The notes: a model not told the origin generated them from the sequence alone. A DNA stretch of 42,500 nt from Actinomortierella ambigua (GCA_016098155.1 JAAAJB010000268.1:1-42500), one strand, 5' to 3'. Shown: positions 20,601-32,700, numbered from the stretch's first letter. A program made the numbers and translations.

Positions 20601-22180
20601 GGTGAGCTTGAGGTCAAACTGCTGATGGCCAATGTCGGCATCGTTCTCGTAGAGTTCGTAAAACTTGCCCTTCTTGAAGAAGACGACAGTGTCGAAATGC
20701 TGGGATTTGATCTCCCAAAACTGACGCTCAAACTCGGTGAATTTGGTCCAGGCGAGTTTTGGGATGTACAGTGTTCGCGGGTCATAGTCTGCAGAGCCGA
20801 TCGGGTTTCGGTTGCTGTCGCAGACGTTGAGTAGCCAGGAGTATCGGTCGGTGTTTTTCTCTTCGAATTTGGCGGCGCGCTCGCGCTTCTTGTCGTCCTT
20901 GAGCGTCAACGTCGATCGAGGAGACGCGGCGGCCGACTGAGGTGTTGCCGGTGAGCGGTTCTAATTGTTGGAGGGGAGAATAATGACATCACCGTCATTT
21001 TAGTGTCAACATGGACAGATGAGGTGAAGCAATCAGATTGTGGACAAAGTGTACCGAATCCATACCTGGAAGATGCTAGCGACAGTCTTGGATGGCCCTG
21101 GCTTGGCCGCTACAGTTTGAGGCGCCTTCTTTTTTGTTGGTGTCGCAGGCTGTACAATTTCCTCCGCGTCCTCTTCTTCCATCAATGACCTTTCATCAAG
21201 GTCGTCAGGATCTACATGGAAAAATTGTGAAAAAAATGTTTAGTATTCGCTTTGAATATCTTCTTTGGTATATGCATGTCGTACAATATGCCTGTCTCAT
21301 AGTTGCAGCCCCCCTCCCCTCCGTTTCTTCCCACTCTTACCAATCTCCATGTTAAAGTCGTCCTCTTCTTCAGCAGCACCAGCTGGGGCCTCGTATTCTG
21401 AGCCATCGTCGTCCGAGCCTTCCATGCCATGCTTGCCATGGCTGGCTTTGGTGCCCTTCTTTGAAACACTCTTTCCTTTAGAGCCTGTGTCCGCTTCCTC
21501 GTCATCATCATCCGAGAACTGATATTTGACACGTCGTACTCCTCGGCGCTAGAAGAGGTGAAAAACAAGCATGCAAGGACCCCCCCCCAAAAAAAAATTA
21601 CCGTGGATAATTGGTCAGTTACTTTTTGAAGGCAAACAACGTCCAACAAAACAAAAAATCTCATCTGTACATTTTTTTTAGAGAGACTTACAGGTCGCCT
21701 TCCTCCAAACGGAGAATTGTCCTCTTCCTCGTCATCATCATCGGCGTCGATGGCGTTGAGCGGTTCGAAACGAGGTTGCTTGACCGGCGTGCTGAGAGAG
21801 AGGTTGCTGACAGCGGCAGCAAACTTCTTGACGGATCGCGACTCGTGGTCGTGCAGCTCTGGGGGCAGTAGACTGTCGTCATCGTCATCGAGATCCATCG
21901 TCTTGCGCTTGGTCAGCTTGGAGAGTGGTGGCGGTGGTGTGCGCGGCCGGACGGCTTCATCGGTTGAGAACAAGGGCTCAAAGCTACTGTTGGGTTTTTG
22001 GGGCGTCGTTGGGGTGATGGGTGGGCGGCTTGAGCCTGCGACCACGGGGGCGGGTGGCAGAGTGTTGACGGGTTTGAAGAAGGAAAAGAGGGACTTTTGG
22101 GTCATTGGCGAGGCAGTGCCTGCACCGGGCTTTGGCCGAGCAGGCGACTTTGTAGGCCGTTTTTCATCGGGAGATGTCAT
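17606..22180 (-). CDS. MSH6: DNA mismatch repair ATPase Msh6
   Basis: Partner of Msh2 in MutS-alpha, which recognises base mismatches and short loops in the nucleus. Six exons in transcript order: 22180-21692, 21548-21341, 21211-21066, 20960-19458, 19341-18574 and 18427-17606 (1311 residues, all phases close). Near the N-terminus is a PCNA-binding box, QKSLFSFF, followed by a disordered acidic/Ser-rich region. The mismatch-binding domain carries the Phe-x-Glu motif in GKFYELYE (about residues 381-383), diagnostic of Msh6 among eukaryotic MutS proteins. Connector, lever and clamp follow. The Walker A motif TGPNMGGKST lies at the end of exon 5 and Walker B DELGRGTST near residue 1105. No PWWP/Tudor domain is seen, as is usual for fungi. 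Intron 5 holds a 24-nt A-run, and intron 4 a long CT run before its acceptor. Confidence 0.95.
18465..18488 (+). repeat. A24 homopolymer in MSH6 intron 5
   Basis: Twenty-four consecutive A on the plus strand, so a T-run in the transcript of MSH6, between exons 5 and 6. It may act as a polypyrimidine tract, and it is prone to length variation. Confidence 0.9.
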
Positions 22181-22265
22181 TGCATGCCCGAATGGATGGG
22201 TGTATATATACGAACAGTCGTTCGAATGAGAAGCAGTTTTGACAAGGTTTGAAAAACAACAAACA

Positions 22266-22275
22266 GTCGCGTCGG
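22266..22275 (-). promoter_or_regulatory. Possible MCB-like site upstream of MSH6
   Basis: The minus strand reads CCGACGCGAC, containing ACGCG, the core of the MluI box bound by MBF in yeasts, about 90 nt upstream of the MSH6 ATG. MSH6 is a G1/S-periodic gene in budding yeast. A single five-base core can occur by chance. Confidence 0.25.
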
Positions 22276-22364
22276 AGGAGGGGTTCTTCATTTTCAGGGG
22301 TCTGAACAATATCATAAAAAAAAGCAGTCCAGAGTGGAGAATGATATTTATTGGATTCTCGATC

Positions 22365-23676
22365 CTAGGCCTCCAAGAACGCCTTCATGTCAAAGACCTG
22401 CACGCCGTCCTCCTTGAGCACGACACCGCGTTCGGTGACAATGGCCGAGATGAGCTCTGCAGGCGTGACATCGAACGACGGGTTCCAGACGCCAATACCG
22501 CGCGCTGCCACCGCCACTGTCTCTGACAAGATGGACGATGTCTTGCCATCCTCGCCCTCGGTCTTCTTAAACTTGAGCGGCAGCTCCAACGACTCGACGA
22601 CGGGGCCACGGAGGGTGGTGACCTCGACGGCGGGGCGCACCTCGATATGGATTTCCTTGCCCGACTGAATATGAAGGTCGACAGAGGTCGACGGAGCAGC
22701 GACAATGAAAGGCACGTTGTGGTGGCGGGCGGCAATGGCGAGCTGGTACGTGCCAATCTTGTTGGCAGTGTCACCGTTGGCGGCGACGCGATCGGCACCG
22801 ACGACAATGGCGGCAATCTTGTCCGGGTTCTGAGCGAGCAAGGCCGAGGCCATCGAGTCGGTAATCAGCGTCGCTGGGATGTTTTCGTAGACGAGCTCGT
22901 ACGCGGTCAGACGCGAGCCTTGGTTGTAGGGCCGTGTCTCGGTGCAGTAGGCGTGGCTCAGCTTCTTCTGGGCGGCCAACGAGCGGATGATGCCCAAGGC
23001 TGTGCCGTAGCCTGCTGTTGCGAGCGATCTAACCAGATGATGTCCCCAAAGAATATGAAAGAGTGTTTGCGTTGTTAGGAACAAGCGTCGTGTCCTACAA
23101 CAAAACTTTTTTGTTTTGCTCAAGTAGTGTGTCTTACCCAGTGTTGCAGTGAGTGACAACGCGCAGATCATCGCCACCCTTCCACACCTTGAGGATAAAC
23201 TCGGCGCCATACTCGCCAATGTTCTTGTTGTCCTGGACATCATCCTCCAGCATCTTCTCAGCCAAATAGAGATAGTGGTCAATGACCTCCTGGGCAGTGA
23301 CATTGTCGCCCTCGGCGGCCTTGGCCTGAACGCCCTTGGCCAGCTTCTTAGCGGCATCAAAGAGATTGACAGCAGTCGGTCGCGACGTCTTGAGGTATTC
23401 GAGCGACTTTTCAATAAAGGCGACAGCTTCCTGGCTCGTCTTGAGCGACTGGGCCTCGCTGTCGGAGACAAGCACCACAGCCAGCGAGAGAGCGGCGACA
23501 ATGGCAATGGCAGGTGCCCCGCGGACCTTCATGGTCTTGATGGCATCGTGGCCGAGGGCCAAAGAGGAGATTGGAATGTACAGGGTCTCATGAGGCAGCA
23601 GCAGCTGATCCAGGATCTCGAGGGAGCCGCGCTGGTAGCGAATGGCCTGCAAGGTGGGATTCGATTCACTGCCCAT
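22365..23676 (-). CDS. MRI1: Methylthioribose-1-phosphate isomerase
   Basis: Converts 5-methylthioribose-1-phosphate to 5-methylthioribulose-1-phosphate in the methionine salvage pathway. Two exons in transcript order, 23676-23138 and 23028-22365, give 400 residues, close to the usual fungal length. The start [15 protein letters not shown] is followed by [13 protein letters not shown], typical of the eIF2B-like/aIF2B family. The motif [13 protein letters not shown] forms the substrate loop. The catalytic Cys is in THCNTG (about residue 177, just before the intron), and the catalytic Asp is in [19 protein letters not shown] (about residue 259). The stop lies 184 nt upstream of the MSH6 start on the same strand. 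Cytosolic by default, and no targeting signal is seen. Confidence 0.93.
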
Positions 23677-24041
23677 GGTTTGGTTTTGAAGTAGGGGGAA
23701 AAGGGGACTGGACTGGCCTTGGGAGGTCCCTTTTTTTTTTTTTTACCCCACTCACCGGTGGTTGCTATAGCCATCAAGCGGTCACAGTGGTGAGAACCCG
23801 AACATCAGTACCAGATACTTCCTTTGCAATGCTCCAAGTCGCATCCTCTATCCTAGTAGACATGTTATCATCCTTGAGCAATATGTTACATATACTATCT
23901 CAATTTTCATTACAAAAAAATATACAATACAAAATATTCATACAATATCTAAAACACAGAAAGAGACGAAGAGGTGGTTCCTCCATGAAATCACTACCCT
24001 CGCTCCTCGTCGTCCTCGTCCTTGTCCTCAACCTCCTCCCC

Positions 24042-26022
24042 TCACTGGTGCACGGCTGGTGAATGTGGCTGCGAGCTGTGCGGACTACGCTGCGCGGCTC
24101 CAGAGGTCGGGTACAAGGTACGGAGATCCACATCGCTTCCTCCAGCCAGACCGCTGTTCCGCCTCTTGACCCGAATGCGCTCTGCCTGAATCATGGCGTC
24201 CGGTGTCGTGGGGCCCTTGGAAAAGTGTCGGATCGGAGGCAGGTGTTGGTGAGGGTAGCCCTCCATTCCGATTTCATTCTCGGCGCTCGGGGGAGGCGTC
24301 CTCATCCCGTGGTGGTGGTGTGCTCCTGAAGACGACGACGACGACGACGAAGTCGATGAATAGTGGCCACCGGAGCGTGGAGGCGGTGTCACGGTACGGT
24401 GATAGCCACCATCACCGCCCTCCATGGATGGCTCTCCAGTTGTAGGGAATGGAGAGGAGGATGTCGAGTAAGGATGGTGGTGTTGGTGGTCAGGTGGTGG
24501 TGAATCTGAAAAGGATGTATGTTGAACATCGCCGCTCTCCATGTGCTCGGCTGCAAACTTGACAGCACGTTTCAAGGTTGGGCTGGCATTCCTGCTCATG
24601 CTGCTCTCGTCGCCCTTGTCTGCGGAGGGTGATGGTGCGAGTGTCGAGATGGAGAGTGGAGATGGCGAGCTTGGACCGTGGGACATGCCGTACATGTTGG
24701 CAATGTATGGCAACCGCGGAGGCTTGCTGGCTGTTGTTGCCGCTACTGGTGCTGTTGTAGTTACTGCTGCTGCTGCTGCTGCTAAAGGCCGTAGCTGATC
24801 CTGCTGTTGCTCCATCTTTACGTTATCGCCCAATTGTCCATATGGCAGTTGAGAGGAGAGAAGAGGCGATTGGACAGGTGTTGTCGACGCCGTCGAGGAT
24901 TGGTATGGAGCATACGACGACGACGACATGTTGGGAGCATAGGATCCTGACCACTCGGAGATGGGTGCCGGCGTGGGGCTTCCCGAGTGCATCTCGACAA
25001 TGTATTGTTGGTTCGCTATCCTAGAGGGCGGCCGTGTGGGACTGGACAGCATCAGGATTGTGTGAGCGACCTGCGCCTCTGAAGGTGTGCCCTGATCGTC
25101 CACGTCGTCGATGTCCATGAAGGACCCGCTGCTGGTTGTCTGGGGTGTTGTTGCAGACATGGTGTAATCACTCCACGGGGTGTTGGCGCTGTGAGACCTA
25201 ATCTCTGCTGCAGGAAGAGGAGCATCGTGGTAGAGAGAGGGGCTCCCAGAGTGTTGGATGGTCTGCCGTGAGTAAAAGGGCGAGCCGTGCGCTTGCATGT
25301 AAGGCGAAGCATAGCCGGGAGAGGGCCTGGAGGTGGCGATGGAGAGGAGCGACTTTGCTGGCAGATACAGCTCCGAGTCGGTAAATTGTGAGAGCGACAT
25401 ACGCGTCCTCGAGTGTCGCATGGGCGGTCGAATGGGTGCCTCGTCCTCCTCGCCATCGACATTGTCGTCCTGGTCCTGGTTCTGGTCCTGGTCCTGGTCC
25501 TGATCCTGATCCTGGTCCTGTTCTTGATCCTGACCCTGGCCCTGGTAGACATGATGGTAGGTGGTGGTGGTGGGTTGGTCGTAGTAGGCGTAACTGGTCT
25601 TGAGCTTGCGTCGTCCACCATGTCGCGGAGAGCTCTCGACGATATCCCTGTCCCGCTTGAGAGGCGATCGGGCCGAGATACGCGGTGACCGTCCTGGCTG
25701 TAAAAGTGACTCGACCTCTTGCAGGGTGTACTTTGACCATCCGCGGCGGATCTTGAGGATGGCGTATTGGAGTCGGGTCCGAACTCGACGGGAAGCCTAT
25801 GATGTCAAAAAAAAGAGAGCGGAATGCAAAAAAAAAAAAAAGAGGAGGAGTACAACGTGGGAGGAGTAGAGTTAATAATCGGAGGCACAAAACAGCTACT
25901 CGGAGCATGCGCATGCAAGGGGGTAGAAGGAAAGAAGCAAGGGCGGGGAAAAGAGAGGATGAAAGGGGAGAGAGAAGACTTTGGATGACAAAAGGGCCAT
26001 ACGGCTCCCCCTCTGTTTTCTC

Positions 26023-26056
<34 letters not shown>

Positions 26057-26987
26057 CTCTTTCTCTCTCCGCGCCGCGCTATCCCCTATCCGTCATTTTT
26101 TTTTTCTGTTTTCTTTTTTTGGGCTGCAGAGAGAGACAGAGACACAATCTGCAAGACACACACACACACAATGTGTTGTGCTGAGCATGCTACATTCAGA
26201 CTGAACCACATTCTTATGAATCACACCCACTTGAAAAAGAGTAGAATGTGACCCAGAATGAACGTGCAGTATTCCAATGGAATGGGAGGAATAATGAGTT
26301 TGCCACAGCCTCTCCTTCCCCCTCACCCACTCAAGGTGGTTCCTATTCAGCGAAATATAAAGGGGGCAGAAGAGTGGAGAGAGAGAGAGAAGAGGGCATT
26401 GGTGCTCTTACCTTTAGAATCTTGCTCCTCTCGAGGACTTGATGGGCAATGAATTCATTCGCGTGCTTCTGATCAACCAATGGACCATGCTGCTGCTGCT
26501 GCTGCTGTTGTTGTTGTTGGTTCGAAATGGGCGACGGTGCCACAGCGCCGTTCTCCTTAGAGTCCAAGGATGGACTGATATTCGACACTGATGCTGGACT
26601 GCCACCGACAGCGTTCTTGAACGCCGAACCAAGGGTTGTTGGTGCCAGAGCCTGTGCCAACACGCTGCTGGTGGCCGATGACAGAGGAGACCGTGGGGAC
26701 AAGGCCGTGTTGCTTCCTGCCGGTGCAGGGATGAGCAGCTTGGCCGACTGCTCCTCTTTACTGGTGACGATGATGGCCGGGTGCATCACGACTGGCGCAG
26801 GTGGCGCGGCTGTTACTTCTGTTGGCTCTATTGCGGCAGTTGTGCTGGTGGAGGATGACCATGTGGTAGTGTTGGGGTTGGTGGTGGTGGTGGTGTTGGC
26901 AGCAGTGAGGGTGCTGCTCTGGAGGCTCTCTGAACTGGGTTCGGACGCGCGTGCTGTCAACCCGTTCGTGCCAACAGTCGACGACAT
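24042..26987 (-). CDS. Whi5/Nrm1-like G1/S transcription repressor (GTB motif)
   Basis: Two exons in transcript order, 26987-26412 and 25796-24042, give 776 residues. The recognisable part straddles the splice junction: SKILK from exon 1, then ASRRVRTRLQYAILKIRRGW and SKYTLQEVESLL. This resembles the short GTB motif (Pfam Whi5-like), through which Whi5 and Nrm1 bind SBF/MBF and hold G1/S genes off. The rest is low complexity: Ser/Thr-rich N-terminus, Gln10 run (about 26490-26520), QD repeats (about 25455-25550), many SP/TP sites suited to CDK control, poly-Ser and HHHH near the C-terminus. I chose the start MSSTVGTNG at 26987; the frame is open to 27131, but that extension looks like leader. 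The intron is 615 nt and rich in CT and CA repeats. The family call rests on about 30 residues. Confidence 0.65.
25797..26411 (-). other. Long microsatellite-rich intron of the Whi5-like gene
   Basis: Donor GTAAGA after AAAG and acceptor CATAG. It contains a CT-rich run (about 26012-26069), a CA run (about 26155-26170) and an A-run (about 25831-25843). It separates SKILK from the rest of the GTB motif. No gene is seen inside. Confidence 0.7.
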
Positions 26988-27765
26988 GACGTTGGAGATG
27001 GGGATGCAGTGGAAGGAAGGGGTGGAGGAGTGGAAGACAAGACTCTTTTGGGGGGAACAGTGGTGACAAGAAAGTTTGAAGCAGAGAGAGAGAAGGAGAG
27101 TAAGAGTATATGATTCAGAGAAACATGCCAATGTTTTTTAATGAATGGACTGGAGGTTCAATGGAGGCAAGAAAAGCAGAGGAAAAAATGTCTCACCAAA
27201 AGAACACGAGAACCCGAACCCTCTCTCTCTCTCTTCTCATAAAAAATATTTTATTTTTGTACACTTCATCTCTTGTTTCCGATACAACCATGGAGTGGGG
27301 GAGGGGGGTGCAGCAGTCGCGATATATAAAGTCTCGGAGTTGTAGAAGAGTACTGTACGCGCGGACCCCCTTGTTGTGCCCATGGGGACACACAGGAGAG
27401 CCGCTATGACGGTGCAGGAGCCCGCGAGGTATCCGCAGGGCCCTGAGCACTGCCTCACATCCAGCCATCTCTGTCTCTCTCTCTCTCTTATTCTCTCACT
27501 AAACTTCTCTTATTCTCTCTTCCGTCTTGTAACACTGCTTTTCAACAAGACACTGCAACAAATTGAGGATGACAAACATTACGTCCGGAGTTGACCTTCA
27601 CTCGCTCGCTCTCTCACTCCCAAAGGTGGCCCCTGTAAACGTTCATAACAACGAACTCTGGGAAAAACGCCCTCTTTCTTTTTCTCTCTTTTTCCTTCTC
27701 GTCCCTCCCTCTTCCCTTTTTTTGACACAGCCTTTTTTTTCCCACCTGCCTTGCCTACCCGTTGA
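26988..27765. other. Divergent promoter region
   Basis: About 780 bp between the starts of the Whi5-like gene (minus) and the beta-galactosidase gene (plus). Several CT-rich blocks occur (about 27220-27236, 27470-27520, 27670-27740), typical of fungal promoters and leaders. No ORF is convincing. Confidence 0.5.
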
Positions 27766-30700
27766 ATGATGCTGGTCGCTCTAACGGTAACCGTCCTGGC
27801 TAGTCTCCTCTACTCCTTGCTCAGGCGACGTGCCAAAGGAAAACTTGGCATTCAGTCATCCGCCATGCTCTACGACAAGCAGCGGTACGGCCATATTCTC
27901 AACTACAACCAGTATTCCCTCATCATCCATGGACAGCCGACCATGATCCTCTCGGGCGAATTCCATTACTGGCGACTGCCCGATAGAGATCGCTGGGAGT
28001 CTGTCCTTCGTCAGTATCGTGCCGCTGGACTTAACTGCATCCGCATCTACTTTCACTGGGGCTTCCATTCCCCCGCAGAGGGCCTGTACGACTTTACTGG
28101 CAACCGTGACATCGACTACCTACTCACACTCTGCGAGTCCATCGGCCTCTATGTCCTTGCTGCACCTGGCCCATATATCTGTGCAGAGACCCAAGGAGGG
28201 GGCTTCCCAGTCTGGCTAATCGCCAAGCGCGACATCCGACTCCGTCATCTCAAGACAAACTTTTGGAAGGTGTACGACGCCGAATTTATGAGATACTGTG
28301 AGCAGTACTTTGAGCACATCCTCCCTATCCTTGCTCACCATCAAATCACCCAGGACGACGGCAAAACTGGCTGTATCCTCGGACTCCAGCTCGAGAACGA
28401 GTCTTTCCAGACGCTTTTTGGCTATCCGCTCGGTTTGCACGACGACATGGGTGCTCTGGCCCACTACGCCAGAAAATACGGTATCACCGTTCCCTTCTTC
28501 ACGAACGACGGGTGGGAACAGGGGTCATTCATTGTCAAAGAGGGAATCAAGTACAAACACGACTTTGGCCTCGACCTTTATGGTTTTGACAAATATGTTG
28601 GTAATGACCTCAACTGTTGTAGGCAGCCACCTCCATCCTATTGGTATTGTTCTTGCAGTCCACTCACCTGACCTATTATGATATTGACCTATCGTGCAAA
28701 AAAGTCTTTACGCCAAACAGCGAACCTTCTTCTTGGCTTATCAAGCGAGACCAGACCAAGATGCCAGACTGGGAGCCCTCTACTGTCACCGCCGGATTGG
28801 ATGGAATGGAGAGGAAGGTGCGATCCTTTGGTCACGCAGCAGCCCAGGTATACACCTCTATATATCACAATCAATAGGTAGCCGATAGGAATGGGCTCTG
28901 GCTTGAACTCACTCACCTACCCTGTCCCTCATATTAGACACCCATCTTCATTCCAGAACTTCAAGGTGGGTGGTTCAACCACTATGGCCTCAGCTACACG
29001 TACGATACGATCTACAACTTTTACGGTGACCAGTACACCAAAATGCTTCTGGACACCGTTACTTCACAAGGATGTACAACGGTCAATTATTACATGTTTT
29101 ACGGCGGAACCAATTGGGGCACCATTGGCGACGCGTAAGTATCTTACAGCCATTTAGAAGTTTGGCACCATGTCACAAAAAAAAACGGACTATTTGGCGT
29201 CAGACTGAGCCCCATCGTACTCTATCGGCACAACACCTTATACATACATATATAGCGACGTTTACACCAGCTACGATTATTCGGCCTGTATCCGAGAGTA
29301 TGGCTTCATGTCTGGGCGATGCCGCAAGCTTCGCCTCGGTCTACTCTTTCTGCATTCTTTCAACGACATCACTTCCCAAACAGAGGCTACAAACAAGAAG
29401 CAATGGACAGTCACTGCTGACCTTGGCAACGTGGTATGCCAGCAACGCATCTGTATGCCTTCCTGCCGATCGACGTCCGACAATGCATTTCAATCTTCCT
29501 CTTCCTCTTCCTCTAAAGCAGAGCTCACGTATTTGCGCAACTTTGCCAAGTGCAAGTCACCATACTTTCAGCTCATCGCCTTGAGCCGCTCGAATATTAC
29601 GCACCGGTCAGAGGTTGTCCGTCTCGAATGCTACTTGCCTTACAAGGCCTCCTTCACAGCCCTTGGAAACTATACCTTGCCCAAAAACCACGAGATCCAG
29701 CTTATCCTGTCGGCAGCACCCATTTACATCCGGAGCTGGGTCGGCAATCGCGAGGTGTGGATCGTTGGCATGGCTGAATCTGGACCCACAGAGCTGGCCT
29801 TCTATGGAGTGGTGTCTGTTTTGGCACACGGCGGTGATATCGAGGTCAGGATGGATCTCGTCGGCTCTGATGGTGATCGTTATGTTCAAAGGCTTTCGGT
29901 GCAAGGCAGAGGATCGCAGGGATATGTCCTGATCACAAACCGTGGAGGGACACCAGACAATGGTCTACACATCGTTTTTCTGGACCATTCGGCGTCGAGG
30001 ACACTCTATGCCCATTTCGACAACAACCACTATGCACATGCAGATATACATCGCACACAATCGGTCTTTGGCCCTTCAACGCCCAAGTTGGTTGCCTGGG
30101 GCGCCTACAGTACCTACTACGACACACAGAAGAGGGCGCTGGAGGTCGATGCTCTTGAGAGAGACCATGCTCTCCACGTCATTGCCTTTGACCAGGATCT
30201 ACACACACTTGTCCACGATGCCCATGGCAACGACGATAACGATAACAATAGTCTTGGCGATGGACTACCTTATGGCGTTCGTGCGCTGCACTATGGTCCG
30301 GTGCAAGCCTCCCAGGCAACCGAATCAGCTCGGCGATTCGCACCATCAGTGAGAGATCCATCGTTGGCGGGCTTGCCGTTCACGGGTCCTTGGGAGTCGC
30401 GCCCGGTTGACTTTTTGAACAACTCCTTTGACTGGATCCCCTGCCCCAAGAAGCTAAACTCGGACGAGTTTGAAAAAGTCGCGTTGGACTACAAGTTTAC
30501 GTCGGGGCATGTCATCTACCGGGGTCGTTTCCAGACAGTGGCCGTGAATCCCTCAGCGGACAAAATGGCCGCGTCCACCAAGGTCATCCAGCTCAAGATC
30601 AACATGCGTCATCGCGTTACTGCCTATGTGAACGGTGTCTCCATCGGGTCTCACATGGTCTACTCGAGACAGTTATTGATGCCAGGTGCCAAGGTTGGGC

Positions 30701-31557
30701 CTGATCCCTCCATCTTTGGCCTCGGGAGTCATACTTTCACGATCCCAAGTGAAGTGTTGGCATTGAAAACCGCTACGTCGTCGCTATCGTCGCCGCCACC
30801 ACCGACACCAGGGACCAATGGTCTCGTTGAGCATGAGATCATTCTAGTCATCGATTCCGTTGGTCTTTCTCGCGGACCCTTTGTGGTCAACGATTTCCGA
30901 AACCCGCGCGGCCTGCTCTCGGCAAAGGTGATTGGACCTGCTGGCTTGGTGGTGAGAGGTTCTGAACACTGGCATGTGGCTGGCGTCGATGTGACAAAGT
31001 TGGCCAACCCATATGGCAGCACCGGGTTCCCTGACGAGCATGTCCAAGAAGGGTGGACTTTGCATACTTCCGGCGGCCCATGCTTGGATCCTCGGAAAGG
31101 GGTGACATGGTGGAGAGCCCAATTTGAAGGTCCACCGCGCGATGTGCTGCTGTCTGCTCCGTCCAACAGCTCTTTGTCCGAGAAGACAAGACTGGTCATT
31201 CCTTTCCGTCTTCACATTGAGGGCGAGTTCTCGGCCATGATCTTGCTTAACCGTACGCTTATCGGACGCTATTTTGGCTCTGACTCGCCTCAGCATGATT
31301 ATTATCTGATGGACGGACTCGTTCATTACCGTGAGGATGAAGATGGTCGGGTTGGGCTCACGAATGAGCTACAACTTTTGATATATGGCTCCCAGACGAT
31401 CGAGTCGATCCAAGTTCAGATCTTGCCATGGGTCGTCCAACTGGATGGCTCTCCGGAGCACGCGGACTGGAGCGGCAACCTTGTGTCTTCAGTTGCATCC
31501 GACAATGCAGACCAAGGGGTCCCATTCTTTACGATTCGCCACAATATCTCTGTCTAG
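27766..31557 (+). CDS. Glycoside hydrolase family 35 beta-galactosidase, N-terminal membrane anchor
   Basis: Hydrolyses terminal beta-galactosides (family knowledge). Four exons, 27766-28600, 28705-28847, 28938-29134 and 29256-31557, give 1158 residues. The N-terminus (MMLVALTVTVLASLLYSLLRRR) is a single hydrophobic segment followed by Arg, more like a type II signal anchor than a cleaved signal. The TIM-barrel signatures are clear: GEFHYWRLPDRDRWESVL, GPYICAE, the acid/base Glu in LGLQLENES (about E212) and the nucleophile in FIPELQGGWFNHYG (about E333), then YYMFYGGTNWGTIGD. The long last exon fits the beta-sandwich domains of large fungal GH35 enzymes, including FEGPPRDVLLS-type jelly-roll sequence. 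Intron 1 uses an AAG acceptor at 28704, chosen because it restores KYV-VFTPNSEPSSW and avoids stops. Confidence 0.9.
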
Positions 31558-31737
31558 ATTCTCATTTCTACACCATCCTACGACTTGGCCATGGTGTTTT
31601 GTTCACAAGTATTTTTTTTTCTTAAAAAAAAATTGCAAGGGTCTATTATTTTTATGTGACTAGAATGAAGTTATTGTACAAATTGCAGGCAGAGCAGACA
31701 TAAACAGAGGACGAGTATCAATATTGCGCGAAAACCT

Positions 31738-32700
31738 TCAATCCTCCTCCATGTCTTCCGCGCCCGAGCCGCTGAGATCGTCAGGAGCTGAACCGGTGAG
31801 ACTATTGTTGTCGTCGTCCTCCTCCTCCTCACCAGCAGGCGTCTCTAACCGACTGGAGCTCTCATCATCAGAGTCTCCTTGACCGTTCGCTCCTTGATCA
31901 GCGCTATCATCCAGTACACCATTCTCCTCTTGCTCCTTAGCCTTTCGCTGACGTTCAATCGCATCCGCCAAGGGCATTGTCTTTGGAACGACGTCTATTA
32001 TCATTAGAATAGAGTTTTTTTTTTGTTGGTGAAGAGGAAGATTCGTTAGTTGAATCGCTCGCGGTAGCATATTGTCAATATGGTGTGTGTGCAGCCTCGA
32101 GAAGGTGGAGGGTGTTTACCTTGCAGGAAATCCAACATATCGTGCTGAGAGACGGCCGTGGCTAAGGTATGGAATCGAAATCGAAGGAGACGGACGTGTG
32201 AATCAAACAGATAATAAAGGGTATATAAAAATCAATCTGTGGCAAAGTACGACAACACCACATCAATAAGAGGCCAATCCCATACCCAAGTCCTTGTAGA
32301 ATACCGTCTTTCGCTTTTCCATCTTGGCAAGGCCATATGCCTTTGACATGAACGACTCCAAGAAGAGCTCCTAAAAATTGCGGTATCGGTGTAAGTAACT
32401 CGGCTAAAATTGCGCTGGTGGCACTTGAACAGAACCACATGCATTCAAGCGTGGAGGCCAATGCCTGATCTGCCGCTCTGTCTTCATAGGCGGCGCTGCC
32501 AGAGCGCCGTCTCGTCTTTGTTGTCTTACAGTGGCGAGGCTGATCAGAAAGACAGCGTCGTTGCTGACCATATTGACGTCCTTGTCCTCTTTGATGATGC
32601 GCTTGATCCTGGCGGCAGGGAGAGCCGTGGTTCCCAGTGCCCTCTTGGGTGCCGAAGAGGCCTTCTCGACGCGACCGCCTGCTGTTGACTTTTTCGCCAT
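31738..32700 (-). CDS. Histone-fold protein, Dpb3/CHRAC1-like
   Basis: Four exons in transcript order, 32700-32530, 32370-32286, 32161-32120 (only 42 nt) and 31994-31738, give 184 residues. A basic N-terminus (MAKKSTAGGRVEKASS) leads to a CBF/NF-Y-type histone fold: LPAARIKRIIKEDKD, VNMVSNDAVFLISLATELFL, then KRKTVFYKDLATAV and DMLDFLQDVVPKTMPL. The C-terminus is acidic (EEEEDDD). The pattern fits the H2A-like partner of DNA polymerase epsilon (Dpb3/POLE4) or of ISWI chromatin accessibility complexes (Dls1/CHRAC1). NF-YC is less likely because the interface residues (FLISLATELFLE) are of the Dpb3/CHRAC type. It acts in the nucleus as a dimer with a Dpb4-like partner. Its start faces PRP8 across 368 bp, and its stop converges on the GH35 gene at 180 bp. 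Confidence 0.8.

Noticed and set aside
22385..22816. Arg/Pro/Ser-rich ORF on the minus strand over MRI1
   Set aside because: It is a frame shadow of MRI1 exon 2, with composition typical of an off-frame reading of GC-rich coding DNA.
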